Below, one piece after another: positions 8,932 to 18,063 of a DNA stretch of 35,832 nt. Made by a program: the position numbers and the translations under genes. Location: the NCBI GenBank assembly GCA_947470895.1, contig CANIVF010000041.1, positions 1 to 35,832 of the forward strand. The letters run 5' to 3'. The notes under the pieces were generated by a model, which made no database searches, was not told where the DNA came from, and worked only from the letters and a program-made list of their open reading frames with translations. Origin of the DNA: Bacteroidota bacterium. Its GTDB lineage: Bacteria > Bacteroidota > Bacteroidia > Cytophagales > Cyclobacteriaceae. Every line of letters begins with the position of its first letter. The stretch's first letter is position 1.

Positions 8932-10206
8932 ATGAGAATCGACAAAAACCAAATCCAGAAGCACAACGATAAACTTTACTCTTCACATCAGAGAAAGATA
9001 AAGCAACTTGTCAATGAAAATCCTACGGCAAAAAGAGCAATCAATAAGCTCGTTGATTTTCAAATTGCGATACCAAGCTGGGCATTAGGAACGGGTGGCA
9101 CACGCTTCGGAAGATTTTCTGGTGGTGGCGAACCGCGTAATCTCGAAGAAAAAATTGGCGATGTCGGTTTACTTCATTCACTCAATAAATCTAGTGGGGC
9201 TATTTCATTGCACATTCCCTGGGATATACCAACCAGTACACGCAAAATTAAAGCACTCACTGCCGAGCACGGATTACAGTTCGATGCGGTAAACTCAAAT
9301 ACCTTTCAGGATAACCCCGGACAAAAACTCAGTTATAAATTCGGATCACTACAACATGTAAATGCAAAAGTGCGCCAACAAGCCATTGATCACAATATTG
9401 AAGTAATCAAGCATGGCAAAGCATTAGGATCAAATTCAATTACGGTATGGTTATCAGATGGCTCTTGCTTTCCAGGTCAATTGAATTTCAGAAAAGCTTT
9501 TCAACGCACATTAGAAGGTCTACAGCAAATTTATGCTGCACTTCCCGCCAACTGGAAAATGTTTATTGAGTACAAAGCCTTCGAACCAAACTTTTATTCC
9601 ATGGCGGTCGGTGACTGGGGGCAGTCCTATTTGTATGCAAGTAAACTTGGACCTAAAGCCTATACCCTTGTAGATCTCGGTCATCATTTACCCAATGCCA
9701 ACATCGAACAGATCGTGTCGCTGTTACTAATGGAAGGAAAACTGGGTGGCTTCCATTTCAACGATTCCAAATATGGTGATGATGATCTTACCGTGGGCAG
9801 CGTCAATCCCTATCAACTCTTTTTAATCTTCAATGAATTGGTAGAAGGCATGGATGCCAGAAAAATGAATCATGCCACTGATTTAGGTTGGATGATTGAT
9901 GCCTCACACAATGTGAAAGATCCATTGGAAGATCTATTGCAATCTGTTGAAGCAATCCAGATCGCTTACGCACAATCACTACTCGTTGATCGCAGAGAAT
10001 TAAACAGAGCACAGGAAGCCAATGATGTGGCCAAAGCCCAAGAAATTTTACAACAAGCATATCGTACCGATGTGCGTCCGCTAGTAGCAGAGGCAAGATT
10101 GAAAGCTGGTGCAGCATTACAACCGATTCAATTATTCCGCGATCTGGATGTAAGAAAACAATTGATTTCGGAACGAGGATTAAAAACAATATCTACAGGT
10201 TTGTAA
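8932..10206 (+). CDS. L-rhamnose isomerase, Pseudomonas/Rhizobium-type sugar isomerase
   Basis: This 424-residue TIM-barrel isomerase of the RhaI type converts L-rhamnose to L-rhamnulose. It is distinct from E. coli RhaA. I start at the ATG at 8932 rather than the TTG at 8893, because the earlier codons overlap the inverted repeat and add no family-like sequence. Likely metal ligands are visible: Glu213 (FIEYKAFEP), Asp248 and His251 (VDLGHH), His275 (GGFHFNDSKYG) and the following Asp283-285 cluster. Substrate histidine and tryptophan candidates lie near residues 94-97 (HIPWD). The usual family length is about 420-430 residues. The FGGY kinase gene follows after 48 bases. Confidence 0.9.
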   Translation: MRIDKNQIQKHNDKLYSSHQRKIKQLVNENPTAKRAINKLVDFQIAIPSWALGTGGTRFGRFSGGGEPRNLEEKIGDVGLLHSLNKSSGAISLHIPWDIPTSTRKIKALTAEHGLQFDAVNSNTFQDNPGQKLSYKFGSLQHVNAKVRQQAIDHNIEVIKHGKALGSNSITVWLSDGSCFPGQLNFRKAFQRTLEGLQQIYAALPANWKMFIEYKAFEPNFYSMAVGDWGQSYLYASKLGPKAYTLVDLGHHLPNANIEQIVSLLLMEGKLGGFHFNDSKYGDDDLTVGSVNPYQLFLIFNELVEGMDARKMNHATDLGWMIDASHNVKDPLEDLLQSVEAIQIAYAQSLLVDRRELNRAQEANDVAKAQEILQQAYRTDVRPLVAEARLKAGAALQPIQLFRDLDVRKQLISERGLKTISTGL

Positions 10207-10254
10207 CTCATGGCCGCAAACTTATAGCCGGAAGCCTAAAGCTTGAAGCCAAAT

Positions 10255-11592
10255 ATGAAAACACCAGCGATCGCCATCTTCGACATCGGTAAAACCAATA
10301 AGAAAGTATTTCTCTTTGACGAGGATTATCAAATACGCTTTGAGAAGTCACTGCAGTTGCCTGAAATCCAAGATGAAGATGGTTTTCCTTGCGAGGATAT
10401 CCATGAACTCACGAAATGGGTGAAGGAAACATTGTTAGTGTTACTGGCTCTCTCAGAGTTTAACATTAAGGCATTGAATGTTTCAGCGCATGGAGCAAGC
10501 TTCGTACATCTGGATGAAAAAGGAAATCCGGTAGCGCCACTATATAATTATCTGAAGCCTTATCCGGAAGATCTGAAGAAAAAATTCTATGACACCTTTG
10601 GAGGAGAAAATGAACTTTCACGAATTACTGCTTCACCTGTTTTAGGTCACCTAAATTCAGGTATGCAGTTGTACTGGCTCAAACATGTGCGTCCTGAAAT
10701 TTTTAAGCAGATAAAATATTCACTTCATCTTCCCGAATACATCAGTTATCTCTTCACCGGAAAACCTGTTTCAGGGATCACAAGTATTGGCTGCCATACC
10801 AACTTATGGGATTTCTCAACTAACAACTACCATGGATGGGTTCAAAAAGAAAATATACTGGAAAAACTGGCGCCCATTACTTCTTCCTCGGAAGTAACAA
10901 CTATTGAGCTTCAACAAAACGAAATCAAAATAGGCAATGGCCTCCACGACAGCTCTGCTGCACTCATCCCCTATCTGTCCTGTTTCTCCGAGCCTTTTAT
11001 ATTACTATCGACAGGAACGTGGTGTATTAGTTTAAATCCATTCAATCATACTCCTCTCACTGAAGATGAATTGAAAAAGGATTGCCTTTGCTATCTGACC
11101 TTCGAAGGCAAACCTGTGAAAGCCTCGCGCTTGTTTGCCGGACATGATCATGAACTTGAAACCAGGCACATAGCGGAACATTTCCAATTATCAGAAGATT
11201 TTTACAAAGGAGGTAACTATCAGGCAGAAGTAGTTGTGAAACTTTCCTCAACGGAATATAAGACCAATCATCTTTCCCTGTATTCATCTTTTGATGAAGC
11301 CTATACCCATTTCATGATGCAATTGGTTAAACAACAAGTAACTTCTACACAACTTGTTCTAAAGAATACCAACGTAACCCGTATTTTTGTTGATGGCGGG
11401 TTTAGCAATAATGCCATCTTTATGAATTTGTTATCAGTAGCTTTTCCATCCATAGAAGTATATTCTGCCTCGGTGGCGCAGGCTTCGTCTACCGGTGCTG
11501 CTATGGCCATTCATAAACACTGGAATTCACATCCGCACAAAGCAGACATGATTGATCTTAAATTTTTTTCCAGCAAGGGTACCCTATCATGA
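10255..11592 (+). CDS. FGGY-family carbohydrate kinase, probable L-rhamnulokinase
   Basis: This 445-residue ASKHA-fold sugar kinase is expected to phosphorylate L-rhamnulose at C1 using ATP. I start at ATG 10255, because the TTG at 10243 only adds three residues. The phosphate-1 loop FDIGKTNKK is at residues 8-16. The catalytic Asp is probably in GLHDSSAAL in the middle of the protein, and an adenosine-binding STGTW motif and a late VDGGFSNN motif follow. The sequence is not E. coli RhaB-like, but such FGGY proteins accompany RhaI-type isomerases. The stop overlaps the lutA start as ATGA, indicating translational coupling of sugar and lactate metabolism. Specificity is inferred from the neighbours. 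Confidence 0.88.
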   Translation: MKTPAIAIFDIGKTNKKVFLFDEDYQIRFEKSLQLPEIQDEDGFPCEDIHELTKWVKETLLVLLALSEFNIKALNVSAHGASFVHLDEKGNPVAPLYNYLKPYPEDLKKKFYDTFGGENELSRITASPVLGHLNSGMQLYWLKHVRPEIFKQIKYSLHLPEYISYLFTGKPVSGITSIGCHTNLWDFSTNNYHGWVQKENILEKLAPITSSSEVTTIELQQNEIKIGNGLHDSSAALIPYLSCFSEPFILLSTGTWCISLNPFNHTPLTEDELKKDCLCYLTFEGKPVKASRLFAGHDHELETRHIAEHFQLSEDFYKGGNYQAEVVVKLSSTEYKTNHLSLYSSFDEAYTHFMMQLVKQQVTSTQLVLKNTNVTRIFVDGGFSNNAIFMNLLSVAFPSIEVYSASVAQASSTGAAMAIHKHWNSHPHKADMIDLKFFSSKGTLS

Positions 11593-12329
11593 ACATCGGA
11601 CTTTTCATTCCTTGTTATATCGATCAGCTTTATCCGCAAGTTGGCATCGCCACGCTTCAGATACTGGAACGTCTCGGTTTATCCGTTACCTATCCAACCA
11701 ATCAAACGTGTTGTGGTCAACCCATGGCGAATTCAGGATTTGAACATTTGACAAAGGATACATCACATAACTTTGTTACTAACTTTTCAGACTTCGATTA
11801 TATTGTTTGTCCTTCAGGAAGTTGCACCCTTCACATCAAAGATCATTTGCATGACGATGCTAATCCCGACAAGGCAATAAGCATACGAAAAAAAACAGTT
11901 GAACTAACTGAGTTCCTAACGGATATCATCAAAGTAAAAAACTTAGATGTTCATTTTCCACACAAGGTAGGATTGCATCAAAGCTGTCATGGCTTGCGCG
12001 GACTGGGGCTTGCGCAGATGTCCGAGTTGATAGCGCCACCTTTTTCTAAACCGGAGAACTTATTAAGTATGGTGAAAAGACTTGAACTTATTGACCTGGA
12101 AAGAAAAGATGAGTGCTGCGGATTTGGCGGAACATTTTGTGTATTCGAAGAAGCCGTCAGTGTTAAGATGGGGCAAGACCGTGTGGCCGATCACACTGTG
12201 CATGGCGCAGAGTATATTACGGGTGTAGACATGAGTTGCCTGATGCACCTAGACGGAATCTTACGCAGACAGAAAAGCAACGTGAAGGTGATTCATATTG
12301 CTGAAATACTAAATTCAGTGACGAAGTAG
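11589..12329 (+). CDS. lutA: L-lactate utilization protein LutA, (Fe-S)-binding CCG-domain subunit
   Basis: This 246-residue protein has two cysteine-rich CCG domains of the LutA/YkgE and heterodisulfide-reductase/GlcF type. The first carries Cys9, CCG at 41-43 and the CPSGSC pair at 84-89. The second carries Cys133, CCG at 176-178 (DECCGFGG) and Cys217 (DMSCLMH). With LutB and LutC it forms the iron-sulfur complex that oxidises L-lactate to pyruvate. It begins inside the stop codon of the sugar kinase gene and is followed after 9 bases by lutB. Confidence 0.93.
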   Translation: MNIGLFIPCYIDQLYPQVGIATLQILERLGLSVTYPTNQTCCGQPMANSGFEHLTKDTSHNFVTNFSDFDYIVCPSGSCTLHIKDHLHDDANPDKAISIRKKTVELTEFLTDIIKVKNLDVHFPHKVGLHQSCHGLRGLGLAQMSELIAPPFSKPENLLSMVKRLELIDLERKDECCGFGGTFCVFEEAVSVKMGQDRVADHTVHGAEYITGVDMSCLMHLDGILRRQKSNVKVIHIAEILNSVTK

Positions 12330-12338
12330 AATAACGCA

Positions 12339-13715
12339 ATGAGTCCACAGAATAAAACACATGCAGAACTAGCCGATAAATTCAACCGCGATGTGGAGCG
12401 GGTGAACTGGCATGACCAAACACTTTGGTTTGTTCGGGAAAAACGTGATAAAGCAGCTCATAAGATTGCAGAGTGGGAACAACTGCGTGAAGCTGCCTCG
12501 CAGATAAAAAATAATGTGCTCAGTAACCTTCATGACTATCTGGTTGAATTTGAGCAGAACGCACTTCGTAATGGCATTCATGTTCATTGGGCTTCGAATG
12601 CACAAGAACATAATGAGATCGTTCATTCCATTATTAAAAAGCACAACGTTGCGCACCTGGTAAAAAGCAAGTCGATGCTCACCGAAGAGTGTGGACTGAA
12701 TGAATATCTTCATCAGCAAGGTGTAGAAGTAGTAGATACTGATTTGGGTGAACGTATTATTCAATTGGCCAACGAACCACCCAGCCATATTGTGATGCCA
12801 TGCATCCATTGGAAGAAGGAAGAAATTGGAGAACTGTTTCATCAACATCTTGGTACACCTAAAGGCAATGCTGATCCACAGTTTCTCACCGCAGCAGCAC
12901 GCGCGCACTTACGTGAACATTTTTTAACCAGTCGTGTGGCACTGACAGGCGTGAACTTCGGCATTGCGGAAACCGGTGAGTTCATTGTATGCACCAACGA
13001 AGGTAATGCCGACCTGGGTGTGCAACTAGCCGATGTACATATTGCCTGCATGGGCATTGAAAAAATTATTCCAAAGCGAAACCATCTCAGTGTTTTTCTA
13101 AGACTACTCGCAAGAAGTGCTACAGGTCAGCCCATCACTACGTATTCCAGTCATTTTCAAAAACCACGCGAAGGTCAAGAAATGCATATTGTGCTGGTGG
13201 ACAATGGCCGTAGTGAACGATTGGCCAGTGACGATTTCAGAAATGCGTTGAAGTGCATTCGATGTGGAGCATGTTTTAATACCTGTCCGGTATACAGACG
13301 CAGTGGGGGACATAGTTATCATACCGCAGTAGCCGGGCCAATCGGTTCCATCCTCGCCCCGAGCTTTGACATGAAAAAAAATGCAGACCTCCCGTTTGCT
13401 TCTACCCTATGCGGATCATGCACCAATGTGTGCCCGGTGAAAATTGATATTCATGATCAACTTTACAAATGGCGTCAAGTATTGGTGAAAAATGGACATA
13501 CGACTGCTTCAAAAAAAGTGGAAATGAATGTGATGAGCCAGGTGCTATCCCATCCGATGATCTATAAATTTTCCGGATCCGTTGGCCGATGGGTAATGCG
13601 CACACTGCCATTCATGGTGAACAATAAATTCAACCCGTGGTACAAACAACGCGAAATGCCTGAGGCTTCGACAACATCATTTAATTCGTGGTACCAAAAT
13701 AATCGAAAGGCATGA
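12339..13715 (+). CDS. lutB: L-lactate utilization iron-sulfur protein LutB
   Basis: This 458-residue LutB/YkgF family protein has an N-terminal LUD domain (roughly residues 60-290, containing TGVNFGIAETGEF). A two-cluster ferredoxin-like region follows: Cys306, 309, 312 and 316 (CIRCGACFNTCP) and Cys358, 361 and 365 (CGSCTNVCP). A helical C-terminal part ends near NSWYQNNRKA. It relays electrons in the LutABC lactate-oxidising complex. The stop overlaps the lutC start by four bases. Confidence 0.94.
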   Translation: MSPQNKTHAELADKFNRDVERVNWHDQTLWFVREKRDKAAHKIAEWEQLREAASQIKNNVLSNLHDYLVEFEQNALRNGIHVHWASNAQEHNEIVHSIIKKHNVAHLVKSKSMLTEECGLNEYLHQQGVEVVDTDLGERIIQLANEPPSHIVMPCIHWKKEEIGELFHQHLGTPKGNADPQFLTAAARAHLREHFLTSRVALTGVNFGIAETGEFIVCTNEGNADLGVQLADVHIACMGIEKIIPKRNHLSVFLRLLARSATGQPITTYSSHFQKPREGQEMHIVLVDNGRSERLASDDFRNALKCIRCGACFNTCPVYRRSGGHSYHTAVAGPIGSILAPSFDMKKNADLPFASTLCGSCTNVCPVKIDIHDQLYKWRQVLVKNGHTTASKKVEMNVMSQVLSHPMIYKFSGSVGRWVMRTLPFMVNNKFNPWYKQREMPEASTTSFNSWYQNNRKA

Positions 13716-14338
13716 GCAGCAGAGATAAGATCTTAGCAGCACTGAAGAAAAATCAACCCGCACTCGTTGAGTTGCCTGTGTTGAATTTTGCTGGAAATGC
13801 ATCAATAGATCTGAAAGAACAATTCACAAAAACATTGACTGGCATTGGTGGACTGGTGATCGAAGTAAACAATTGGAAAGATATTGTTAAGCACATCCAA
13901 TCAAAATTTCCTAAACCAGATAGAATCGTAAATAGAGTTGCTCATCTAAATTTTGAATCTGATGGCTTGGCCTATAGTTCAGAAATTTCAAACAAGCCTG
14001 ACCAACAAGCAGGTCAGAAATCAGATCCCCATGATTTCAGTAATGTAACCGTAGCCATCATGAAGGGCGAATTTGGAGTTGCCGAAAATGGCGCCATTTG
14101 GTTAACCGATAAAGATATGGGAGATCAGGCTTTGCCTTACATCTGCGAACATCTCGTGTTGATCATCAATAAGAACTCCATCGTGCCCACGCTACATGAA
14201 GCCTATGAAAAAATTGGATCATCCACTTATCACCTGGGAACATTCCTGGCTGGTCCTTCGAAGACTGCAGACATTGAACAATCCTTAGTGCTTGGCGCAC
14301 ATGGATCAAAGAGCTTGATTGTTTTTTTGATCAATTGA
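13712..14338 (+). CDS. lutC: L-lactate utilization protein LutC (LUD domain)
   Basis: This 208-residue LUD-domain protein of the LutC/YkgG family is the third subunit of the L-lactate oxidation system. The family core is visible as FGVAENGAIWLT near residues 123-134, a central HLVLIINKNSIVPTLHEAY region and a C-terminal DIEQSLVLGAHG stretch typical of the family. It starts within the lutB stop codon. It is the last gene of the rhamnose-lactate set, and the next gene is convergent. Confidence 0.92.
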   Translation: MSSRDKILAALKKNQPALVELPVLNFAGNASIDLKEQFTKTLTGIGGLVIEVNNWKDIVKHIQSKFPKPDRIVNRVAHLNFESDGLAYSSEISNKPDQQAGQKSDPHDFSNVTVAIMKGEFGVAENGAIWLTDKDMGDQALPYICEHLVLIINKNSIVPTLHEAYEKIGSSTYHLGTFLAGPSKTADIEQSLVLGAHGSKSLIVFLIN

Positions 14339-14382
14339 GTTCGTTAAATAATAATCCCAGCAGACAAGGGTTATCACTTGGC

Positions 14383-14407
14383 GAGGAGGATTCCTACTCA
14401 ATTTTTC
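14383..14407. terminator. Weak candidate terminator between convergent genes
   Basis: GAGGAG (14383-14388) can pair with CTACTC (14394-14399) with one mismatch. A T run follows at 14402-14406. It is short and imperfect but lies in the 81-base gap between lutC and the convergent peptidase gene. Confidence 0.3.
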
Positions 14408-14419
14408 TGATCATTCGAA

Positions 14420-17290
14420 TTAGTCCTTTGTAAAGTAAAAATCTCCGGTATAATCCGATGCAATCCAAGGACGTTGTGCATCATTGGATTCAATCGAAAC
14501 ATCTGCAGCAACGCGCTTAAAAACCTGCTCAATATTTAATCCGTCAGAATCCAAATACTTTAACAATTTAGAAGTGAATAATCCATTCCGGCCAATGCCA
14601 TCAGAAGCTACAGACCCGGGTTTTGTAGAATAAACAATATATGAGCCTTTCGGTGTATTTACCATGCTGAGTCCCTGCTCATTGGATCGATAAAAACTTC
14701 TGAACGGATTATTCCTGCAAGCATCCAAAATAAAAATATTTAATGGATTACCTGCCTGTTCAATAGCACCCATGACATAGTCCATATTGAGACATTGATC
14801 ATCAATATCAGCTTTGATCTGGGGATTGGCCTGTGCAGGAATCAGATAATTCGATCCGTCCACCTGCATACCATGACCTGAATAGAAAACCAATCCAGCT
14901 GTATTTTTCTGATTTTGGAGCAATCCAAAATACTTACGAATAGCATCCTGCATCTCACGCTTGGTTTTGGGATCATATACTTCAATCACCTCGAATCCCT
15001 TTGCTTTAAGGCTAGCCGACATGTCGCGAGCATCATTCAAAGAATTTTGAAGAGGGGAAACGTATTGATAAGACTTAACGCCAATAACCAATGCTAAGCG
15101 CTTCAGTGATAACTTATCTTCCAACATTACTTGAGTAGCCTGCTCAGCCATCAACTCCTGAACAAGGTTATGCGCTCCACCCAGCTTATCAATGCACCAA
15201 AGGACAAAACGGATGTCTACGCAAATCGTACGGTTGAGATCTTTATCAAAGGATATCTTGTGACTAAGGGCTTCATAGTTGCCATCAAAGACGAGCCCTA
15301 CCAATTCACCATTTGCATTAAGCACAGGCGAACCTGAATTTCCTCCAGTAATATCATTGGTAGTGATAAACGTTATAGGTAAGTCGTTTGTCCGTTCATC
15401 TTTATAGATGCCAAAATCCCGTTTGCTAGCTGCTTCAAGTAAATTACTGGGTAAATCAAATTCATAATCACCGGGCTTATACTTTGCCAGCATGCCGTTC
15501 ATCGTACAGGCATAGTCATAAGACGAATTGTTATTTAATCGATATGATTTTACATTACCCATACTCAATCGCATAGTAAAGTTAGCATCCGGATACATGA
15601 CTTTGCCTTTATTCATTTCTAAAATACCTTTCAAATAGATACGTCCCAGATCATTATTTTGATTGGTAAACTCAGAAAACTTAGTCTGATAATTGGCGTA
15701 ATTTCTAATGAATGAAGTAGCATATTCATAAGCCGGGTCAGCTTGAAGAGTCGTTGCATCCGGTACTGCTATAAAGGCGCTCCATCTTACATCATCGAAG
15801 ATCATGGTTTTGCTGAATACATCGGCTGCGTATTTTTTATAAGTAGCTTCATTACTCAAATCTCCATATTGAGTCCTCAGTTTACTGTAAAAATCAGCAG
15901 GGTGTTGGGCGGGATCAATGTCCGAGTAAAAGACCCTGCACATTACGGCCAGTATATTCTGATCAGAAGGTTTATTCTCATTGGAAAGAAATATTTCACG
16001 TGCATTGCTTAAGCTTTCCGTCATTTTTTTAATCTCTTCGGCAGAAGGATTATTTTTATTCAATGTGCGTTCCAATGCCTGAAGAGATGCTGCATAAGCC
16101 GCCAGAGGTGATCCGAGAATTCCTTCATTAATGTAAATGCGATGTTTCGTGTAAGGCCACCACTCTTTATAAGTCTGTTCATATTTGGCAAACAGTCCGT
16201 TATACTCTGGTTTACCCATTGCCCATGTCTCAAATTTCTGCTCTTCTAATTTCTTTTTGCCATAGACGTCATACCTTAGTAATTGTTTTCGTTCACCATC
16301 AAAAAATTTCCAGTAGTTGGCAGTGCCTGCATAGTTGGAACCAAGTTGCAAACGCACAGCATCACTCTTGTTCATTTCGTTGAGCATCAGTTTGAGCCGC
16401 TCATCACGTAGATGGACGATCGCAGTATTTTCAATTTCAATTTTGAGTTTTACACCCAATGAAGTTTCATAACGGTTAGTGCCTCCTGGGTATCCAAGCA
16501 CCATGGTGAAGTCTCCGTCTTTCACTCCTTTTGTAGAAACACTTAAAAAATGCTTCGGTTTGAATGGTACATTGTCGGCCGCATATTCAGCAGGCTTTCC
16601 GTCATTTCCCATATAAACGCGAAAAACAGAGAAGTCCCCAGTATGACGTGGCCATTCCCAGTTATCAGTATTTCCACCAAACGCACCAATACTTTCCGGT
16701 GGCGTACCAACCAATCGAACATCGCGGTATCGCTCATATACAAATAAGAGATATTGATTATTCTTAAAAAAAGACAATACACGCGCTTCAAGTTTTGAAC
16801 CTTGGGTAGCCCGATAAGCCAGATTAGCAGACACTGCTTGTAATTTATTGGCCCGGTCTGAACCATTCAAATCTGCCAGTGCCTGCTCGACATCATTCGT
16901 CACATCTTCAATGCGTACTAGAAACTGCACTGACAAACCGGCCGCTGGTATTTCTTCTTCCTTACTCTTTGCCCAAAATCCATCTTTCAAATAATTCTTC
17001 TCAACCGTGCTGGCATCTGCGATAGCACTATACCCACAATGGTGATTTGTGAAAATCAATCCCTCCTTGCTTACGATTTCACCGGTGCAGCCACCACCAA
17101 AAATGATGATAGCATCTTTCAATGATGCCTTATTTAAACTATAAAGTTGCTCCTTGCTGAGTTTCAAGCCTCGCTTAACCATGTCGTTGTATGTCTGATC
17201 ACCCAACATATACAACAGCCACATACCTTCGTCAGCACGGGCAAAAAGAAAAGCGAATACAAATAGCAGGGAAAGGATTTTCTTTTTCAT
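14420..17290 (-). CDS. Secreted S46 dipeptidyl-peptidase fused to a C-terminal caspase-like domain
   Basis: This 956-residue protein has a signal peptide cleaved probably after ARA (residue 19), leaving the conserved S46 mature start DEGMW. Residues 20 to about 715 are a full-length S46 dipeptidyl-peptidase. The triad is His84 (TNHHCG), Asp219 (HTGDFS) and Ser652 (GGNSGSPV). Gly670, 18 residues after the Ser, matches the DPP7-type Gly rather than the DPP11-type Arg, suggesting hydrophobic rather than acidic P1 residues. Residues from about 729 to 956 are a caspase/C14-fold domain with the dyad His806 (YSGHG) and Cys858 (LDACRNN). The frame is uninterrupted through a short linker. Classical S46 enzymes end near residue 710-720, so the caspase part is an addition. 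The protein should act in the periplasm. The role of the caspase domain is unknown. Confidence 0.92.
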   Translation of the reverse strand: MKKKILSLLFVFAFLFARADEGMWLLYMLGDQTYNDMVKRGLKLSKEQLYSLNKASLKDAIIIFGGGCTGEIVSKEGLIFTNHHCGYSAIADASTVEKNYLKDGFWAKSKEEEIPAAGLSVQFLVRIEDVTNDVEQALADLNGSDRANKLQAVSANLAYRATQGSKLEARVLSFFKNNQYLLFVYERYRDVRLVGTPPESIGAFGGNTDNWEWPRHTGDFSVFRVYMGNDGKPAEYAADNVPFKPKHFLSVSTKGVKDGDFTMVLGYPGGTNRYETSLGVKLKIEIENTAIVHLRDERLKLMLNEMNKSDAVRLQLGSNYAGTANYWKFFDGERKQLLRYDVYGKKKLEEQKFETWAMGKPEYNGLFAKYEQTYKEWWPYTKHRIYINEGILGSPLAAYAASLQALERTLNKNNPSAEEIKKMTESLSNAREIFLSNENKPSDQNILAVMCRVFYSDIDPAQHPADFYSKLRTQYGDLSNEATYKKYAADVFSKTMIFDDVRWSAFIAVPDATTLQADPAYEYATSFIRNYANYQTKFSEFTNQNNDLGRIYLKGILEMNKGKVMYPDANFTMRLSMGNVKSYRLNNNSSYDYACTMNGMLAKYKPGDYEFDLPSNLLEAASKRDFGIYKDERTNDLPITFITTNDITGGNSGSPVLNANGELVGLVFDGNYEALSHKISFDKDLNRTICVDIRFVLWCIDKLGGAHNLVQELMAEQATQVMLEDKLSLKRLALVIGVKSYQYVSPLQNSLNDARDMSASLKAKGFEVIEVYDPKTKREMQDAIRKYFGLLQNQKNTAGLVFYSGHGMQVDGSNYLIPAQANPQIKADIDDQCLNMDYVMGAIEQAGNPLNIFILDACRNNPFRSFYRSNEQGLSMVNTPKGSYIVYSTKPGSVASDGIGRNGLFTSKLLKYLDSDGLNIEQVFKRVAADVSIESNDAQRPWIASDYTGDFYFTKD

Positions 17291-17298
17291 ACATCTAC

Positions 17299-17315
17299 AA
17301 TTGGTCGGGCCAATT
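17299..17315 (-). promoter_or_regulatory. Small inverted repeat just before the peptidase-caspase start codon
   Basis: AATTGG and CCAATT form a perfect 6-bp inverted repeat around a 5-base loop. It lies 8 bases upstream of the ATG on the minus strand, within the likely 5' leader. It could affect translation initiation, but a chance occurrence is possible. Confidence 0.25.
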
Positions 17316-17442
17316 TAAAAGAAATTCTCAATAGGATTCTAAAGACTTCTCGCCAGTAATGCCCTTTAGCCAACTAAATTTGAAGCACACCTAAGCTTAG
17401 CCATAAAAAAAAATACATTATCCAATGGTTGTGACCCACTGA

Positions 17443-17979
17443 TTACTGATTTGACTTTCCCGGAGTAGGCACAGCAAACTCTTTCCACTCAGCAGCACCA
17501 TCCGATGAACGGCCACCAGAAACATTTTCACCTTGTTTGCCAAACTTGTGTCCATCTATCTTGCGACCATCTTCATAGTACAGGCCGATGTATTCACCGT
17601 TCTGATTAAGTTTGAATTTGAGATGCAAAACTCCCTGATCACGTTCACCATCCGCCCACAATAATAAAAACCCTCCGGGTTGAATTGTAGTTAGAGAGCT
17701 ATCGGTCCTGGGAATCTGATACCCCAGTGATTTGTCCTTATCCTGCGAAAAGTACATGCTGCCAATATCAATGGGTGTAGTTCCTGGATTATAAATTTCA
17801 ATCCAGTCGTCAAACTCATCTTTATCTCCATTCTTATCCGGGCAGCAGGATGTGTTGTTAGCCATAAACTCATTTATGTATAAGGTGGGTACATCTTCTT
17901 TAGTAAGGAAAAAAATTCCTGCCACCACCAGTATTAAGGTGAGTGCAATAAGGCCAAATGCATTTAAGGATCTAGTCAT
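17443..17979 (-). CDS. Membrane-anchored lamin-tail-domain (LTD) protein
   Basis: This 178-residue protein starts at the ATG at 17979; a TTG at 18006 would add nine residues. Residues 6-26 form a single hydrophobic segment (signal anchor or uncleaved signal). The rest is one lamin-tail domain: it begins with LYINEFMANN, has the DDWIEIYNPG signature near residue 57 and ends with the typical AVPTPGKSNQ tail. Vicinal cysteines lie at 45-46. Bacterial LTD domains are extracytoplasmic Ig-like folds often joined to nucleases or surface proteins. Here the domain stands alone, and its role is unknown. It is co-directional with the peptidase-caspase gene 153 bases downstream. Confidence 0.8.
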   Translation of the reverse strand: MTRSLNAFGLIALTLILVVAGIFFLTKEDVPTLYINEFMANNTSCCPDKNGDKDEFDDWIEIYNPGTTPIDIGSMYFSQDKDKSLGYQIPRTDSSLTTIQPGGFLLLWADGERDQGVLHLKFKLNQNGEYIGLYYEDGRKIDGHKFGKQGENVSGGRSSDGAAEWKEFAVPTPGKSNQ

Positions 17980-18063
17980 TAACGTATTTGTTGTAATAAC
18001 AAGCAAATATATGCCTTTTAACTAGTACTTTCCTGAGGTAAACGAGGTTCTAAACCCATAAAT

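Noticed and set aside
10207..10254. GAAGCC-repeat text between the isomerase and kinase genes
   Set aside because: Only two short copies, too little to call a repeat element.
12369..12908. 179-codon open frame on the minus strand inside lutB
   Set aside because: It is an antisense shadow of a well-supported gene, and its translation has no family features.
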